In this document: piece after piece, positions 13,121-21,622 of the stretch | How positions within the stretch are numbered: position 1 is the stretch's first letter | Layout: each line of letters starts with the position of its first letter | Assembly: GCF_004777465.1 (NCBI RefSeq) | Contig: NZ_CP038462.1 | Coordinates: forward strand, 2,356,001-2,420,000 | Source of the DNA: Nocardioides daphniae | GTDB lineage: Bacteria > Actinomycetota > Actinomycetes > Propionibacteriales > Nocardioidaceae | DNA: 64,000 bases | Direction: 5' to 3' | Made by a program: the position numbers and the translations under genes | The notes under the pieces: generated by a model | What the model was told of the DNA's origin: nothing | Seen by the model: only the letters and a program-made list of their open reading frames with translations | Databases searched by the model: none

Positions 13121-13474
13121 TCAGCCGGGCGGCCAGGTGAAGGGGCGCCCACCCAGCACGTGGAGGTGGGTGTGGAAGACCGTCTGGCCGGCGCCCGCGC
13201 CGGTGTTGAACACCAGCCGGTAGTCGTCGCCGACCCCGTCGGCGCGGGCCACCTCGGCAGCAGCGCTGACCAGGTCGGCCACGGTGGCCGGCTCGGCTGC
13301 CGCCAGCGCGGCCGCGTCGGCGTGGTGCGACCGCGGCACGACCAGCACGTGGGTGGGCGCCTGGGGCGAGACGTCACGGAAGGCCACGGTCGACGGCGAC
13401 TCGTGGACGACGGTGGCCGGGATCTCGCCCGCCACGATCTTGCAGAAGAGGCAGTCGGCGTCGGGAGTGCTCAT
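13121..13474 (-). CDS. HIT-family nucleotide-binding protein
   Basis: A 117-residue HIT protein (Hint/HinT type), a likely purine nucleoside phosphoramidase. The catalytic histidine triad is HTHLHVLGG near the C-terminus, and the N-terminal zinc-type CLFCKIVAGEIPA is typical of bacterial HinT. It starts at ATG 13474, with TAGGGT 6 nt upstream (leaderless). It stands upstream of phoH on the same strand. Confidence 0.93.
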   Translation of the reverse strand: MSTPDADCLFCKIVAGEIPATVVHESPSTVAFRDVSPQAPTHVLVVPRSHHADAAALAAAEPATVADLVSAAAEVARADGVGDDYRLVFNTGAGAGQTVFHTHLHVLGGRPFTWPPG

Positions 13475-13569
13475 GGCCCCACCCTAGGACGGGCGATGAT
13501 GCGTGGATCACAGGGCTGGCCTGACCCGAACGCCCACGCAATCAGGGGGTGGTGATTACCGTTGGGTAC

Positions 13570-14502
13570 ATGAGCACCTTGTCCAGCCTGCGCCACCGCC
13601 GGCGCGCGATCGCCGCTGCCCTGGCCGTCGCGACACTGACCCTGGCCGGTTGTGGCACCGAGCAGTCCACCACCTCCGGGGAGACCACCGAGTCCACCCC
13701 CGACGCCACCCCGTCCCCCTCCGACGACTCGTCCGAGGCGCCCGCGCCGATCACCGTGGCGGTCCCGCTGTACTACGCCGGCGACGCCGGGGGCCAGGTC
13801 CGCCTGTTCCGCGAGTTCCAGCAGGTCGAGGGCCAGGCCCTCACCGAGGCAGCCCGGCTGGTCGACGGCGGCGAGCCGCTCGACCCCGACTACCGGACCC
13901 TGTGGCCCGGCGGCGCCGTGAAGCGCGCCGCCGTGACCGGCAACCTGATCACGGTCACCCTCAAGGGTGACGCGTTCACCGAGCGCCCCGACGGCATGCC
14001 CGAGGCCGAGGCCAGGCTGGCGATCCAGCAGATGGTGATGACCCTCCAGGGCGTCGAGCAGAGCAACGCCCCGGTGAAGTTCGTCCGCCCGCAGCCGGAG
14101 TCCACCGACGGCACCGAGTCCGACCCGCTCCCGACCACCCTCTTCGGCGTGGACGTGACCGAGCCGGTCAAGCGGGCCAAGTGGATCAACACGATGTCGA
14201 TGCTCAACGTGACCGTCCCGGCGCAGGGCTCTGCCGTCACCGGCGACGAGCTGGTCGTCGAGGGCGTCGCGAGCTCCTACGAGGCCAACGTGCCGTGGGA
14301 GATCCGTCAGGGCGACACCGTCGTCCTCGAGGGCTTCGCCACCGCCGACGGCTGGATGGACCGCCTCTACCCGTGGGACATCACCATCAACATCTCCCAG
14401 CTCGAGCCCGGCGAGTACACGTTCGTCGCCCGGACCTCCGACCCCTCCGAGGGTGAGGGCCGTGGACCGACCGAGGACTCCAAGGACTTCGTGGTCAACT
14501 GA
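13570..14502 (+). CDS. GerMN/Gmad2-domain lipoprotein
   Basis: A 310-residue secreted lipoprotein. The signal peptide ends in the lipobox LAGC, then a Thr/Ser/Glu/Pro linker. A GerMN domain follows (ITVAVPLYYAGDAGGQVRLFRE... to about residue 170), then a C-terminal Ig-like Gmad2 domain (LNVTVPAQGSAVTGDELVVEG...). These domains occur in actinobacterial cell-envelope proteins that are not linked to spores. I chose the ATG at 13570, rather than the GTG at 13549, because TACCGT lies 7 nt upstream, giving a leaderless promoter. It is convergent with rsmE across a strong terminator. Role unknown. Confidence 0.82.
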   Translation: MSTLSSLRHRRRAIAAALAVATLTLAGCGTEQSTTSGETTESTPDATPSPSDDSSEAPAPITVAVPLYYAGDAGGQVRLFREFQQVEGQALTEAARLVDGGEPLDPDYRTLWPGGAVKRAAVTGNLITVTLKGDAFTERPDGMPEAEARLAIQQMVMTLQGVEQSNAPVKFVRPQPESTDGTESDPLPTTLFGVDVTEPVKRAKWINTMSMLNVTVPAQGSAVTGDELVVEGVASSYEANVPWEIRQGDTVVLEGFATADGWMDRLYPWDITINISQLEPGEYTFVARTSDPSEGEGRGPTEDSKDFVVN

Positions 14503-14558
14503 CCGACCCCGCCCTGCCGCCGCCCTGACGCCACGCTGACTGCGTGGCCCTGACGTAC

Positions 14559-14592
14559 GAGGCCCCGCCGACCAGCCGGTCGGCGGGGCCTC
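14559..14592. terminator. Bidirectional terminator (GerMN gene / rsmE)
   Basis: A perfect 15-bp stem (arms 14559-14573 and 14578-14592, GAGGCCCCGCCGACC and its complement) with a 4-nt loop, between the convergent stop codons at 14502 and 14618. No U-run follows on either side. Confidence 0.8.
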
Positions 14593-14617
14593 GTCCCGTC
14601 CGGCGGGCACCCAGCGG

Positions 14618-15361
14618 TCAGGTGCTCCAGCGCCGGGTCCGCGAGAGCAGGGCGCCGACGGCGACCACGCCCGCGGTGGAGGTACGCAGCACCTCGCGCC
14701 CCAGGCGTACGGTCACGGCCCCCGCCGCGGCGAAGGCCTCCAGCTCCTCAGGGGCCACGCCTCCCTCGGGACCCACGACGACGAGGACCTCGCCCCGCTC
14801 CGGCAGCTCGACGGCCGACAACGCCGACATCGCGTCCTCGTGCAGCACCAGCGCGACGTCGGCCGCCTCGATCCGGGCCACGACGTCGCTCGTGCTCGAC
14901 AGCGCAGTCACCTCCGGGTGCCAGACCCGTCGCGCCTGCTTGGCCGCCTCGCGCGCGGTGGAGGACCACTTGGCGTGGGACTTCGCGGCCCGCTCACCAC
15001 GCCACACGGCGACGGAGCGGGAGGCTGCCCACGGGACCACCACGTCGACGCCCACCTCGGTGAGCACCTCGACCGCGAGCTCCCCGCGGTCGCCCTTGGG
15101 CAGCGCCTGGACCACGGTGACCCGCGGCTCGGGGCGAGGAGCGTCGTCGAGCTCCTCGACGACGAGGTCGAAGGCACGCTTGGCGGTGCTGGAGACAGGC
15201 CCGGTGACGGACCGGCCGGAGCCGTCGGTCAGCACGACACGCTCCCCGACCGCGAGGCGCCGCACCGCCACGGCGTGGTGCGCCTCGTCACCGGTGACCG
15301 CGACGGTGGCGCCGACCGTCACGCCTGCCAGGTCGTCGACCACGTGCACGGGGAGCGTCAT
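14618..15361 (-). CDS. rsmE: 16S rRNA (uracil1498-N3)-methyltransferase
   Basis: A 247-residue SPOUT-class methyltransferase that methylates U1498 of 16S rRNA. The C-terminal knot sequence [17 protein letters not shown] and [20 protein letters not shown] is diagnostic; the N-terminal PUA-like domain includes [16 protein letters not shown]. The ATG at 15361 lies 7 bp after the true dnaJ stop. The frameshift in dnaJ makes the two genes read as one long frame, but rsmE itself is intact. hrcA-dnaJ-rsmE is the usual order. Confidence 0.95.
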   Translation of the reverse strand: MTLPVHVVDDLAGVTVGATVAVTGDEAHHAVAVRRLAVGERVVLTDGSGRSVTGPVSSTAKRAFDLVVEELDDAPRPEPRVTVVQALPKGDRGELAVEVLTEVGVDVVVPWAASRSVAVWRGERAAKSHAKWSSTAREAAKQARRVWHPEVTALSSTSDVVARIEAADVALVLHEDAMSALSAVELPERGEVLVVVGPEGGVAPEELEAFAAAGAVTVRLGREVLRTSTAGVVAVGALLSRTRRWST

Positions 15362-15368
15362 GGCCTGC

Positions 15369-16552
15369 TCAGTGGTTGCCGAAGGCGTCGCGGAGACGCC
15401 CGAAGACCGACTTCTGGCTGGAGCGCATGGTGCCCTCGGCGCCTCCTCGCCGCGCAGGGTGGCGAGCTCGCGGAGCAGCTCCTCCTGGCGCGCGTCGAGC
15501 TTCGTGGGCGTCTCCACGACGACGGTGGCGATCAGGTCGCCGCGGCCACCACGCAGGCCCGGGACGCCCTTGCCGCGGAGCACCTGCTCGGTGCCCGACT
15601 GGGTCCCGGGACGGACCTCCAGGTCGTAGGTGGTCTCGCGCTCGGCCTTCTCCTCGCCGTCGTCGGAGCCGTCGATGTCGGCCTCGAGCAGGGGCAGGGT
15701 GAGCGTCGTGCCGAGGGCGGCCGCGGTCATCGGCACGGAGACCGTGCAGTGCAGGTCGTTGCCGTTGCGGACGAAGGTGGGGTGCTGTGCGACCCGGATC
15801 TCGACGTAGAGGTCACCGGCGGGGCCACCACCGGGGCCGACCTCGCCCTGCTCGGTGAGCTGGACCCGGGTGCCGTCGTCGACGCCGCCGGGGATCTTGA
15901 CGTTCAGGGTGCGGCGCGAGCGGACCCGGCCGTCGCCGGAGCACTCACGGCAGGGGTCCGGGATGATCGATCCGTAGCCGCGGCAGGCGGCGCAGGGACG
16001 CAGCGTACGGATCTCGCCGAGGAAGGAGCGCTGGACCTGCGCGACCTCGCCGGCACCGTGGCAGGTGCCGCAGGTGACGGGCTCGGTGCCCTCGGCGGTG
16101 CCGGCGCCGTGGCACAGGCTGCAGGTGACGGCGGTGTCGACCTTGATCTCACGGGTGACGCCGAAGGCGGCCTCGGCCAGCTCGATCTCGAGCGCGATGA
16201 GCGCGTCCTGTCCGCGGCGGGTGCGCGGACGCGGGCCACGCCCACCACCGGCACCACCGGGCGCCGCTCCGCCGAAGAAGGCGTCCATGATGTCGGTGAA
16301 CGAGAAGCCGGCCCCCTGGCCGAAGCCCCCACCCTGGCTGAACGGGTCGCCGCCACGGTCGTAGTGCGCGCGCTTCTGCGGGTCGGACAGGACCTCGTAC
16401 GCCGAGGAGACGTGCTTGAACTTCTCCTGGGCCTCGGGGTCGGGGTTGACGTCCGGGTGCAGCTGGCGGGCGAGCTTGCGATACGCCTTCTTGATCTGGT
16501 CCGCGTCAGCGTCGCGGGAGACACCGAGAAGTTCGTACAGGTCCTGGCTCAA
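15369..16552 (-). pseudogene. dnaJ: Chaperone protein DnaJ, C-terminal frameshift
   Basis: An Hsp40 co-chaperone of DnaK. The J domain carries LHPDVN, followed by a Gly/Phe-rich stretch with [12 protein letters not shown]. Four CxxCxGxG-type zinc motifs follow ([32 protein letters not shown]), then the C-terminal substrate-binding domains. The frame breaks at 15438-15439, where GG stands for an expected GGG. Restoring one G recovers the tail [15 protein letters not shown] and the stop at 15369-15371, for about 394 residues. Only the last 25 or so residues are affected. It is transcribed after hrcA, so it probably belongs to the HrcA/CIRCE heat-shock regulon. Confidence 0.9.
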
Positions 16553-16600
16553 CGTCGTTCCTCGTACTGGTTGATCGATGGGTGGGTCGTTGGACGGGCG

Positions 16601-17626
16601 TCAGGCCTCGTCGAGGATGCGCGAGACGTAGCGGGCCACGGCCCGCACGCTCGCCATGGTGCTCGGGTAGTCCATCCGGGTGGGGCCGACGACGCCGAGG
16701 GTGGCCAGGGCGTCGTTGCCGGGGCCGTAGCCGGACGAGACCACGCTCGTCGCGGCGAACTGGCTGAAGGGTCCCTCGGTGCCGATCCGCACGGTCAGCT
16801 CTCCGTCGGCGCTGGCCTCGCCGAGCAGCTTGAGCAGGACGACGTGCTCCTCCATCGCCTCGAGCAGCGGGCGCACGGAGGTCTCGAACTGGTCGCCGTG
16901 GCGGGCCAGGTGCGCGGCACCCGAGACGGCGACCCGCTCCCCGCGACGGTGGTCGGACATCGCCTCGACCAGCACCTCGGTGACGGCGGTGATGAGGGCG
17001 CCGTCGGCGGCCGGCACCTGCCCGGGCAGCTCGCCCAGCGCGGTGCAGGCGTCGGCGATGCGCTGCCCGGCGGCGACGCGGTTGACCCGGGTACGCAGCT
17101 CCGCGAGGCGGTCGTCGTCGAGCAGGCTCTCGCCGGTCTCGACGATGCGCTGCTCCACCCGGCCGTTGGAGAGGATCAGCACGACCAGCAGCCGGGTCGT
17201 CGACAGCGCCACGAACTCGACGTGGCGCACGGTGCTCCGCGACAGCGTCGGGTACTGCACGACGGCGACCTGCTGGGTCAGCTGCGACAGGGTGCGCACC
17301 GAGCGCTGGACGACGTCGTCGAGGTCGACCGCGCCGTCGAGGAAGGTGGCGATGGCCCGCTTCTCGGCGGCGCTCATCGGCTTGAGGGTGGCGAGCCGGT
17401 CGACGAAGAGGCGGTAGCCCTTGTCCGTGGGCACGCGTCCGGCGCTGGTGTGGGGCTGGTGGATGTAGCCCTCGTCCTCCAGCGCCGCCATGTCGTTGCG
17501 CACGGTCGCCGGCGAGACCCCGAGCCCGTGCCGCTCGACCAGGGCCTTGGAGCCGACGGGCTCCTCGGTGGCCACGTAGTCCTCGACGATGGCTCGCAGG
17601 ACGGCGAGCTTGCGTTCCTGGGACAT
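16601..17626 (-). CDS. hrcA: Heat-inducible transcription repressor HrcA
   Basis: A 341-residue repressor that binds CIRCE elements and is kept active by GroEL. The N-terminal winged helix has [21 protein letters not shown]; the rest matches the HrcA dimerisation domain. I chose the ATG at 17626 because AGGAG lies 9 nt upstream; a longer frame from 17689 would overlap the operator. A CIRCE element at 17683-17709 implies autoregulation. dnaJ and rsmE follow on the same strand. Confidence 0.96.
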   Translation of the reverse strand: MSQERKLAVLRAIVEDYVATEEPVGSKALVERHGLGVSPATVRNDMAALEDEGYIHQPHTSAGRVPTDKGYRLFVDRLATLKPMSAAEKRAIATFLDGAVDLDDVVQRSVRTLSQLTQQVAVVQYPTLSRSTVRHVEFVALSTTRLLVVLILSNGRVEQRIVETGESLLDDDRLAELRTRVNRVAAGQRIADACTALGELPGQVPAADGALITAVTEVLVEAMSDHRRGERVAVSGAAHLARHGDQFETSVRPLLEAMEEHVVLLKLLGEASADGELTVRIGTEGPFSQFAATSVVSSGYGPGNDALATLGVVGPTRMDYPSTMASVRAVARYVSRILDEA

Positions 17627-17682
17627 GCCGGCTGCTCCTGTTCCTCGTCGACGCGGTGGGTCCTCACGTCCGACGAGGCGGT

Positions 17683-17709
17683 CTGGCACTCACGTCGGAC
17701 GAGTGCCAA
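17683..17709. promoter_or_regulatory. CIRCE operator of hrcA-dnaJ
   Basis: TTGGCACTC-N9-GAGTGCCAG on the minus strand, 57 bp before the hrcA start. It has the 9-9-9 architecture and matches the CIRCE consensus (TTAGCACTC-N9-GAGTGCTAA) except at the third position of each arm and the final base. HrcA binding here would repress hrcA and dnaJ. Confidence 0.9.
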
Positions 17710-17761
17710 GCCTACCCGCCGGTCCCCACCGATGCCGAGCGCGCGCGGCTAGGCTCCGCGC

Positions 17762-18625
17762 ATGGACTCCCCCTTCGTCGAGGTCGCCGACCGCGTGTGG
17801 GTCTCGCGCCGCCCGTGGCTCGACGCCAACGTCACCGCCATCGGGGGTGACGACGGCCTCCTGCTCGTCGACACGCACGGCTCGCGCAGCGCGGGTGAGG
17901 ACGTGGCCGCCGGCGTACGAGGCCTGGGTGCCGGCCCCCTCCTGGGCGTCGTCAACACCCACTGGCACTTCGACCACACCTTCGGCAACGGCGCGGTGCT
18001 GGCCGCGCTCGGACCTGTGCCGGTGCACGCCCACGAGACCGCCCTGGCGGAGTTCACCGCGTTCGCGGCCGAGGCGCGGACGACCCGGGCGGTGGCCGGC
18101 CACCCCGAGAGCGAGGGGTACCACGAGGAGGTCGCCGCGACCGAGCTGCACGCACCGGACCACACCTTCGCCTCGGTGCGGGTCCTCGACCTGGGCGGAC
18201 GCCTGGTCGAGCTGGTCCACCCCGGGCGCGGCCACACCGGGGGCGACGTCGTCGTCAACGTGGCCGACGCCGACGTGCTCGTCGCCGGCGACCTGGTGGA
18301 GCAGTCCGGCGCCCCGTGCTACGGGGAGGACTCCTGGCCGCTGGAGTGGCCGCTGGCCCTCGACACGGTGCTGGGGATGCTGCGTCCCTCCGCCGTCGTG
18401 GTGCCCGGGCACGGGGCGCCGGTCGACCGGGAGTTCGTGCAGGACCAGCGCGCGGCGGTGGGCATCGTCGCCGAGACGATCCGCGACCTCGCGGCTCGTG
18501 GCGTACGCCAGTCCGACGCCCTCGCCGCAGCCCAGTGGCCCTACCTGCCCGAGGGACTCGTCCACGCCGTGGCCCGGGGCTACGAGCACCTCCCCCGGAG
18601 CCAGAAGCGCCTGCCGCTGATCTGA
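17762..18625 (+). CDS. MBL-fold metallo-hydrolase
   Basis: A 287-residue metallo-beta-lactamase fold protein. The metal motif HWHFDHTFGN (HxHxDH), the second-shell VHPGRGHTGGDVVV and the C-terminal VVVPGHGAPVDRE give a complete dinuclear site. The subgroup resembles hydrolases of unknown substrate with glyoxalase II-like layout. It starts at ATG 17762, with TAGGCT 6 nt upstream (leaderless). It is divergent from hrcA. Confidence 0.88.
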   Translation: MDSPFVEVADRVWVSRRPWLDANVTAIGGDDGLLLVDTHGSRSAGEDVAAGVRGLGAGPLLGVVNTHWHFDHTFGNGAVLAALGPVPVHAHETALAEFTAFAAEARTTRAVAGHPESEGYHEEVAATELHAPDHTFASVRVLDLGGRLVELVHPGRGHTGGDVVVNVADADVLVAGDLVEQSGAPCYGEDSWPLEWPLALDTVLGMLRPSAVVVPGHGAPVDREFVQDQRAAVGIVAETIRDLAARGVRQSDALAAAQWPYLPEGLVHAVARGYEHLPRSQKRLPLI

Positions 18626-18633
18626 GGCGCCGC

Positions 18634-18666
18634 CGGCGGATCAACGGCGGATCAACGGCGGATCGG
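18634..18666. repeat. 11-bp direct repeat, three units
   Basis: CGGCGGATCAA occurs twice back to back (18634-18644, 18645-18655), followed by a third unit differing in the last two bases (18656-18666). It lies between the MBL and DUF3097 genes, upstream of the DUF3097 promoter. It could be replication slippage or a multi-site operator. Confidence 0.6.
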
Positions 18667-18722
18667 CGGCACGCCGCCGACGCTGCCGACGGCTGTCGGC
18701 GCTCGCGCCTAGCGTTGGACCC

Positions 18723-19577
18723 GTGCCTTCCCCCACCGATCGTTACGGCTCCGACGTCCTCTCCGGCGACTGGCGCGCCCCCGTGCGCGGCCGCGCCACC
18801 GAGACACCCGTGCAGATGGGCATGGTCGTCGAGGAGGTGACGACCGAGTGGTGCGGCGAGGTGGTCGGCATCGACCGCGACCTGCGCACCGTCACCCTCG
18901 AGGACCGTCGCTACAAGCGGCGGACCTTCCCCATGGGACCGGGCTACCTGGTCGAGGGCAAGCCGGTCATTCTGACGCCGCCGGTGCAGGTGGCTGCTCC
19001 GAAGAAGGCGACCCGTACCGCCTCGGGCTCGGTGGCCGTGCACGACGCGAAGGCCCGCGTGGCGCGGCAGAGCCGGATCTTCGTCGAGGGTCGCCACGAC
19101 GCCGAGCTGGTGGAGAAGGTCTGGGGTGACGACCTGCGCATCGAGGGCGTCGTCGTCGAGTTCCTCGGCGGTGTCGACGACCTGGCCGACCACCTCAAGG
19201 AGTTCCGGCCCGGCCCCGGTCGGCGCGTCGGGGTGCTGGTCGACCACCTCGTGCCCGGGTCCAAGGAGAGCCGGATCGCGCAGGCGATCATGCGCTCCGA
19301 GGTGGGCAAGCACGTGCTGATCGTGGGCCACCCCTTCATCGACGTCTGGCAGGCGGTCAAGCCAGAGCGCCTGGGCTTCGAGAAGTGGCCGTCCGTGCCC
19401 CGCCACATCGACTGGAAGAAGGGCACCTGCCAGCAGCTGGGGTGGCCGCACCGCGACCAGGCGGACATCGCCAGGGCGTGGAAGCACATCCTCGGCGGCG
19501 TGCGTGGCTTCCAGGATCTCGACCCCGCCCTGCTCGGTAGGGTGGAGGAGTTGATCGACTTCGTCACTGCCGAGTGA
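18723..19577 (+). CDS. DUF3097 family protein
   Basis: A 284-residue protein of the actinobacterial DUF3097 family. Visible blocks: [17 protein letters not shown] at the N-terminus; an OB-like segment with [19 protein letters not shown]; a Toprim-like stretch [17 protein letters not shown]...[18 protein letters not shown], with acidic residues placed as in Toprim domains; and a C-terminal [18 protein letters not shown] infer a nucleic-acid role from the Toprim-like part only. It starts at GTG 18723, with TAGCGT 7 nt upstream. It lies near hemW, as in other actinobacteria. Confidence 0.82.
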   Translation: MPSPTDRYGSDVLSGDWRAPVRGRATETPVQMGMVVEEVTTEWCGEVVGIDRDLRTVTLEDRRYKRRTFPMGPGYLVEGKPVILTPPVQVAAPKKATRTASGSVAVHDAKARVARQSRIFVEGRHDAELVEKVWGDDLRIEGVVVEFLGGVDDLADHLKEFRPGPGRRVGVLVDHLVPGSKESRIAQAIMRSEVGKHVLIVGHPFIDVWQAVKPERLGFEKWPSVPRHIDWKKGTCQQLGWPHRDQADIARAWKHILGGVRGFQDLDPALLGRVEELIDFVTAE

Positions 19578-19602
19578 CGGGCCCCGAGCTCCAGGAGGAG
19601 TC

Positions 19603-20274
19603 ATGAGCAACCCCGAGCAGCCGACCGAGGGGCCCGATCCGACGCAGCCGTCGGGCACGCAGCCCCCTGCCACGCCCCCGGGCCAGCCCCAGTACGGTCA
19701 GCCTCCGTACGGCCAGCCTCCCCACGGTGGCCCGCAGGGCGAGCCCCCGTACCCGCCCCAGGGACATCCGGGACAGCCGCAGTACGGCCAGCCTCCGCAG
19801 GGCCAGCCGCCGTACGGGCAGCCCCAGTACGGGCAGCCCCAGTACGGGCAGCCGCAGTACGGCCAGCCCTCCTACGGCCAGCCCCAGGCGCCCCAGTTCG
19901 GGGCAGCCCTGTCGGGTCCGATGAACCCGACCCAGGAGCGCTTCCTCGCCTCCGCCTCCCACTGGGGCGCGCTGATCGCAGGCATCTTCACCTCCGGCTC
20001 GCTGGCCTGGCTGGTGCCGCTCGCGGTCCTCATGCTCAAGGGCAAGGAGTCGCCGGTCGTCCGTCGTCAGGCGGTCGAGTCGCTGAACTTCCAGATCTCG
20101 ATGCTGATCTACGGCGCCATCGTCCTGGTGCTCGCCCTGGTCACGCTCGGCGTCGGACTCCTGCTCTTCCTGCCGCTGGCGGTGTGGTGGCTGGTCGCCG
20201 TCGTCCTGGCTGCGGTCAAGGTCAACAACGGCGAGGACCACCGCTACGCAGCGATCTTCCGCTTCGTCACGTGA
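19603..20274 (+). CDS. DUF4870-like membrane protein with PYGQPQ repeats
   Basis: A 223-residue protein. The first 100 residues are disordered Pro/Gln/Gly/Tyr repeats ([12 protein letters not shown] type, at least eight YGQP units). The remainder is a Tic20/DUF4870-like membrane domain: [20 protein letters not shown] and two further hydrophobic helices, ending in [20 protein letters not shown] strong AGGAGG Shine-Dalgarno precedes the ATG. It follows the DUF3097 gene by 25 bp and is convergent with hemW. Function unknown; the N-terminal repeats look like a cytoplasmic interaction tail. Confidence 0.8.
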   Translation: MSNPEQPTEGPDPTQPSGTQPPATPPGQPQYGQPPYGQPPHGGPQGEPPYPPQGHPGQPQYGQPPQGQPPYGQPQYGQPQYGQPQYGQPSYGQPQAPQFGAALSGPMNPTQERFLASASHWGALIAGIFTSGSLAWLVPLAVLMLKGKESPVVRRQAVESLNFQISMLIYGAIVLVLALVTLGVGLLLFLPLAVWWLVAVVLAAVKVNNGEDHRYAAIFRFVT

Positions 20275-20292
20275 CGCCGGCTTAGGCCCCGC

Positions 20293-21510
20293 TCAGGTCA
20301 GCAGGTCGCGGACGACGCCGTCGGCGAGCAGCCGACCACGGTCGGTCAGCACGATGCGGTCGCCGGTCTCGACGAGCAGGCCCTGAGCCACCTGGCCGGG
20401 GACGGCAGCACGCTCGTCCGCGTCGAGCGCGTCGAGCGGCAGGCCCTCGCGCAGCCGGAGCTCGAGCAGCACGCGCTCGGTGTGTGCCTCTGCGGCGGTC
20501 AGCACCTCGCGGCCCTGAGCCGGACTGAGGCCCTCGGCCAGGCGCCGACCGTAGGCCGCCGGGTGCTTCACGTTCCAGAAGCGCACGCCTCCGACGTGGG
20601 AGTGGGCCCCGGGCCCGACGCCCCACCAGTCAGCCCCGCGCCAGTAGAGCAGGTTGTGCTGGCACCGGCTCTCCGGACGCCTGGCCCAGTTGGAGACCTC
20701 GTACCACTCCAGGCCGGCCGCCCGGAGCGCGCGGTCGGCGACGTCGTACTTGTCCGCCAGGTCGTCCTCGTCCGGCATCGGCAGCTCGCCACGGCGTACG
20801 CGGCGTGCCAGCGCCGTGCCCTGCTCGACGATCAGGGAGTAGGCGGAGACGTGGTCGGGGGCACAGGCCAGCGCCGCCTCGAGCGAGGTCTGCCAGTCGG
20901 CGAGGCTCTCGCCGGGAGTCCCGTAGATCAGGTCGAGGCTGACCTCCTCGAAGCCGGCGGCACGGGCCCACTCGACGGCACGCGGCACCCGGAGCGGGTC
21001 ATGGGTGCGGTCGAGGGTCTCCAGCACGTGCGGCACGGCTGACTGCATGCCGAAGGAGAGGCGGGTGAACCCGCCCTCGCGCAGCACGGCCAGGCTTTCG
21101 GGGGTGACCGAGTCGGGGTTGGCCTCGGTCGTGACCTCCGCGCCGTCGACCAGGCCGAACTCGTCGGAGACCGCGCGCAGCATCGAGACCAGGTCCTCGG
21201 CCGGCAGCATCGTGGGCGTCCCGCCGCCGAAGAAGACGGTCGAGACCCGGCGGGTGTCCTCGGCCAGCACGCGCCGGGCCAGTCGGACCTCGGTGGCGGC
21301 AGCGGCCGCGTACGAGGCGATCGAGGCCCCGGCGACGTCGCCCAGCTCGGGCGCGGTGTAGGTGTTGAAGTCGCAGTAGCCGCACCGCACCCGGCAGAAC
21401 GGCACGTGCAGGTAGAAGCCGAGCTCGCGCTCATCGGCCCCGTGCAGAGCGGTCGGTGGAAGTGCCCCGTCCTCGGGGGCCGGTTCACCGTCGGGGAGGG
21501 CGGAAGGCAC
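20293..21510 (-). CDS. hemW: Radical SAM heme chaperone HemW
   Basis: A 405-residue HemN-like protein; HemW binds and delivers heme rather than oxidising coproporphyrinogen. The N-terminal radical-SAM motif CRVRCGYCDF (CxxxCxxC) is complete, followed by FFGGGTPTML and TTEANPDSV, and the HemN C-terminal domain is present. The ATG at 21510 is used. It is convergent with the DUF4870 gene, 18 bp away. Confidence 0.94.
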   Translation of the reverse strand: MPSALPDGEPAPEDGALPPTALHGADERELGFYLHVPFCRVRCGYCDFNTYTAPELGDVAGASIASYAAAAATEVRLARRVLAEDTRRVSTVFFGGGTPTMLPAEDLVSMLRAVSDEFGLVDGAEVTTEANPDSVTPESLAVLREGGFTRLSFGMQSAVPHVLETLDRTHDPLRVPRAVEWARAAGFEEVSLDLIYGTPGESLADWQTSLEAALACAPDHVSAYSLIVEQGTALARRVRRGELPMPDEDDLADKYDVADRALRAAGLEWYEVSNWARRPESRCQHNLLYWRGADWWGVGPGAHSHVGGVRFWNVKHPAAYGRRLAEGLSPAQGREVLTAAEAHTERVLLELRLREGLPLDALDADERAAVPGQVAQGLLVETGDRIVLTDRGRLLADGVVRDLLT

Positions 21511-21563
21511 GGCCCCATCCCACCACAGGGCCTCGGTCGGGAGGAAAACCGCTGCACGGACGA

Positions 21564-21599
21564 CGAAGGGCGCCGACGCAGTCGCGTCGACGCCCTTCG
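21564..21599. terminator. Terminator downstream of the acyl-CoA ligase
   Basis: A hairpin of 9 bp plus 5 bp separated by a 2x2 mismatch (CGAAGGGCG...GACGC with GCGTC...CGCCCTTCG), 23 nt after the ligase stop and before hemW. Confidence 0.65.
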
Positions 21600-21622
21600 G
21601 CTGTCCTGTCCGGACGAACCTG

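Noticed and set aside
14618..16552. A 644-residue DnaJ-RsmE fusion protein
   Set aside because: The fusion arises only because one G is missing near 15438. Restoring it gives the normal DnaJ tail and stop (15369-15371) and a separate rsmE start at 15361.
17626..17689. A longer start for hrcA at 17689
   Set aside because: It would lie inside the CIRCE operator; the ATG at 17626 has a good ribosome site and matches homologs.
19660..19890. Repeat array (possible CRISPR-like or VNTR) in 19.6-19.9 kb
   Set aside because: The repeats are codons for YGQP units inside the DUF4870-like protein; there is no spacer structure.
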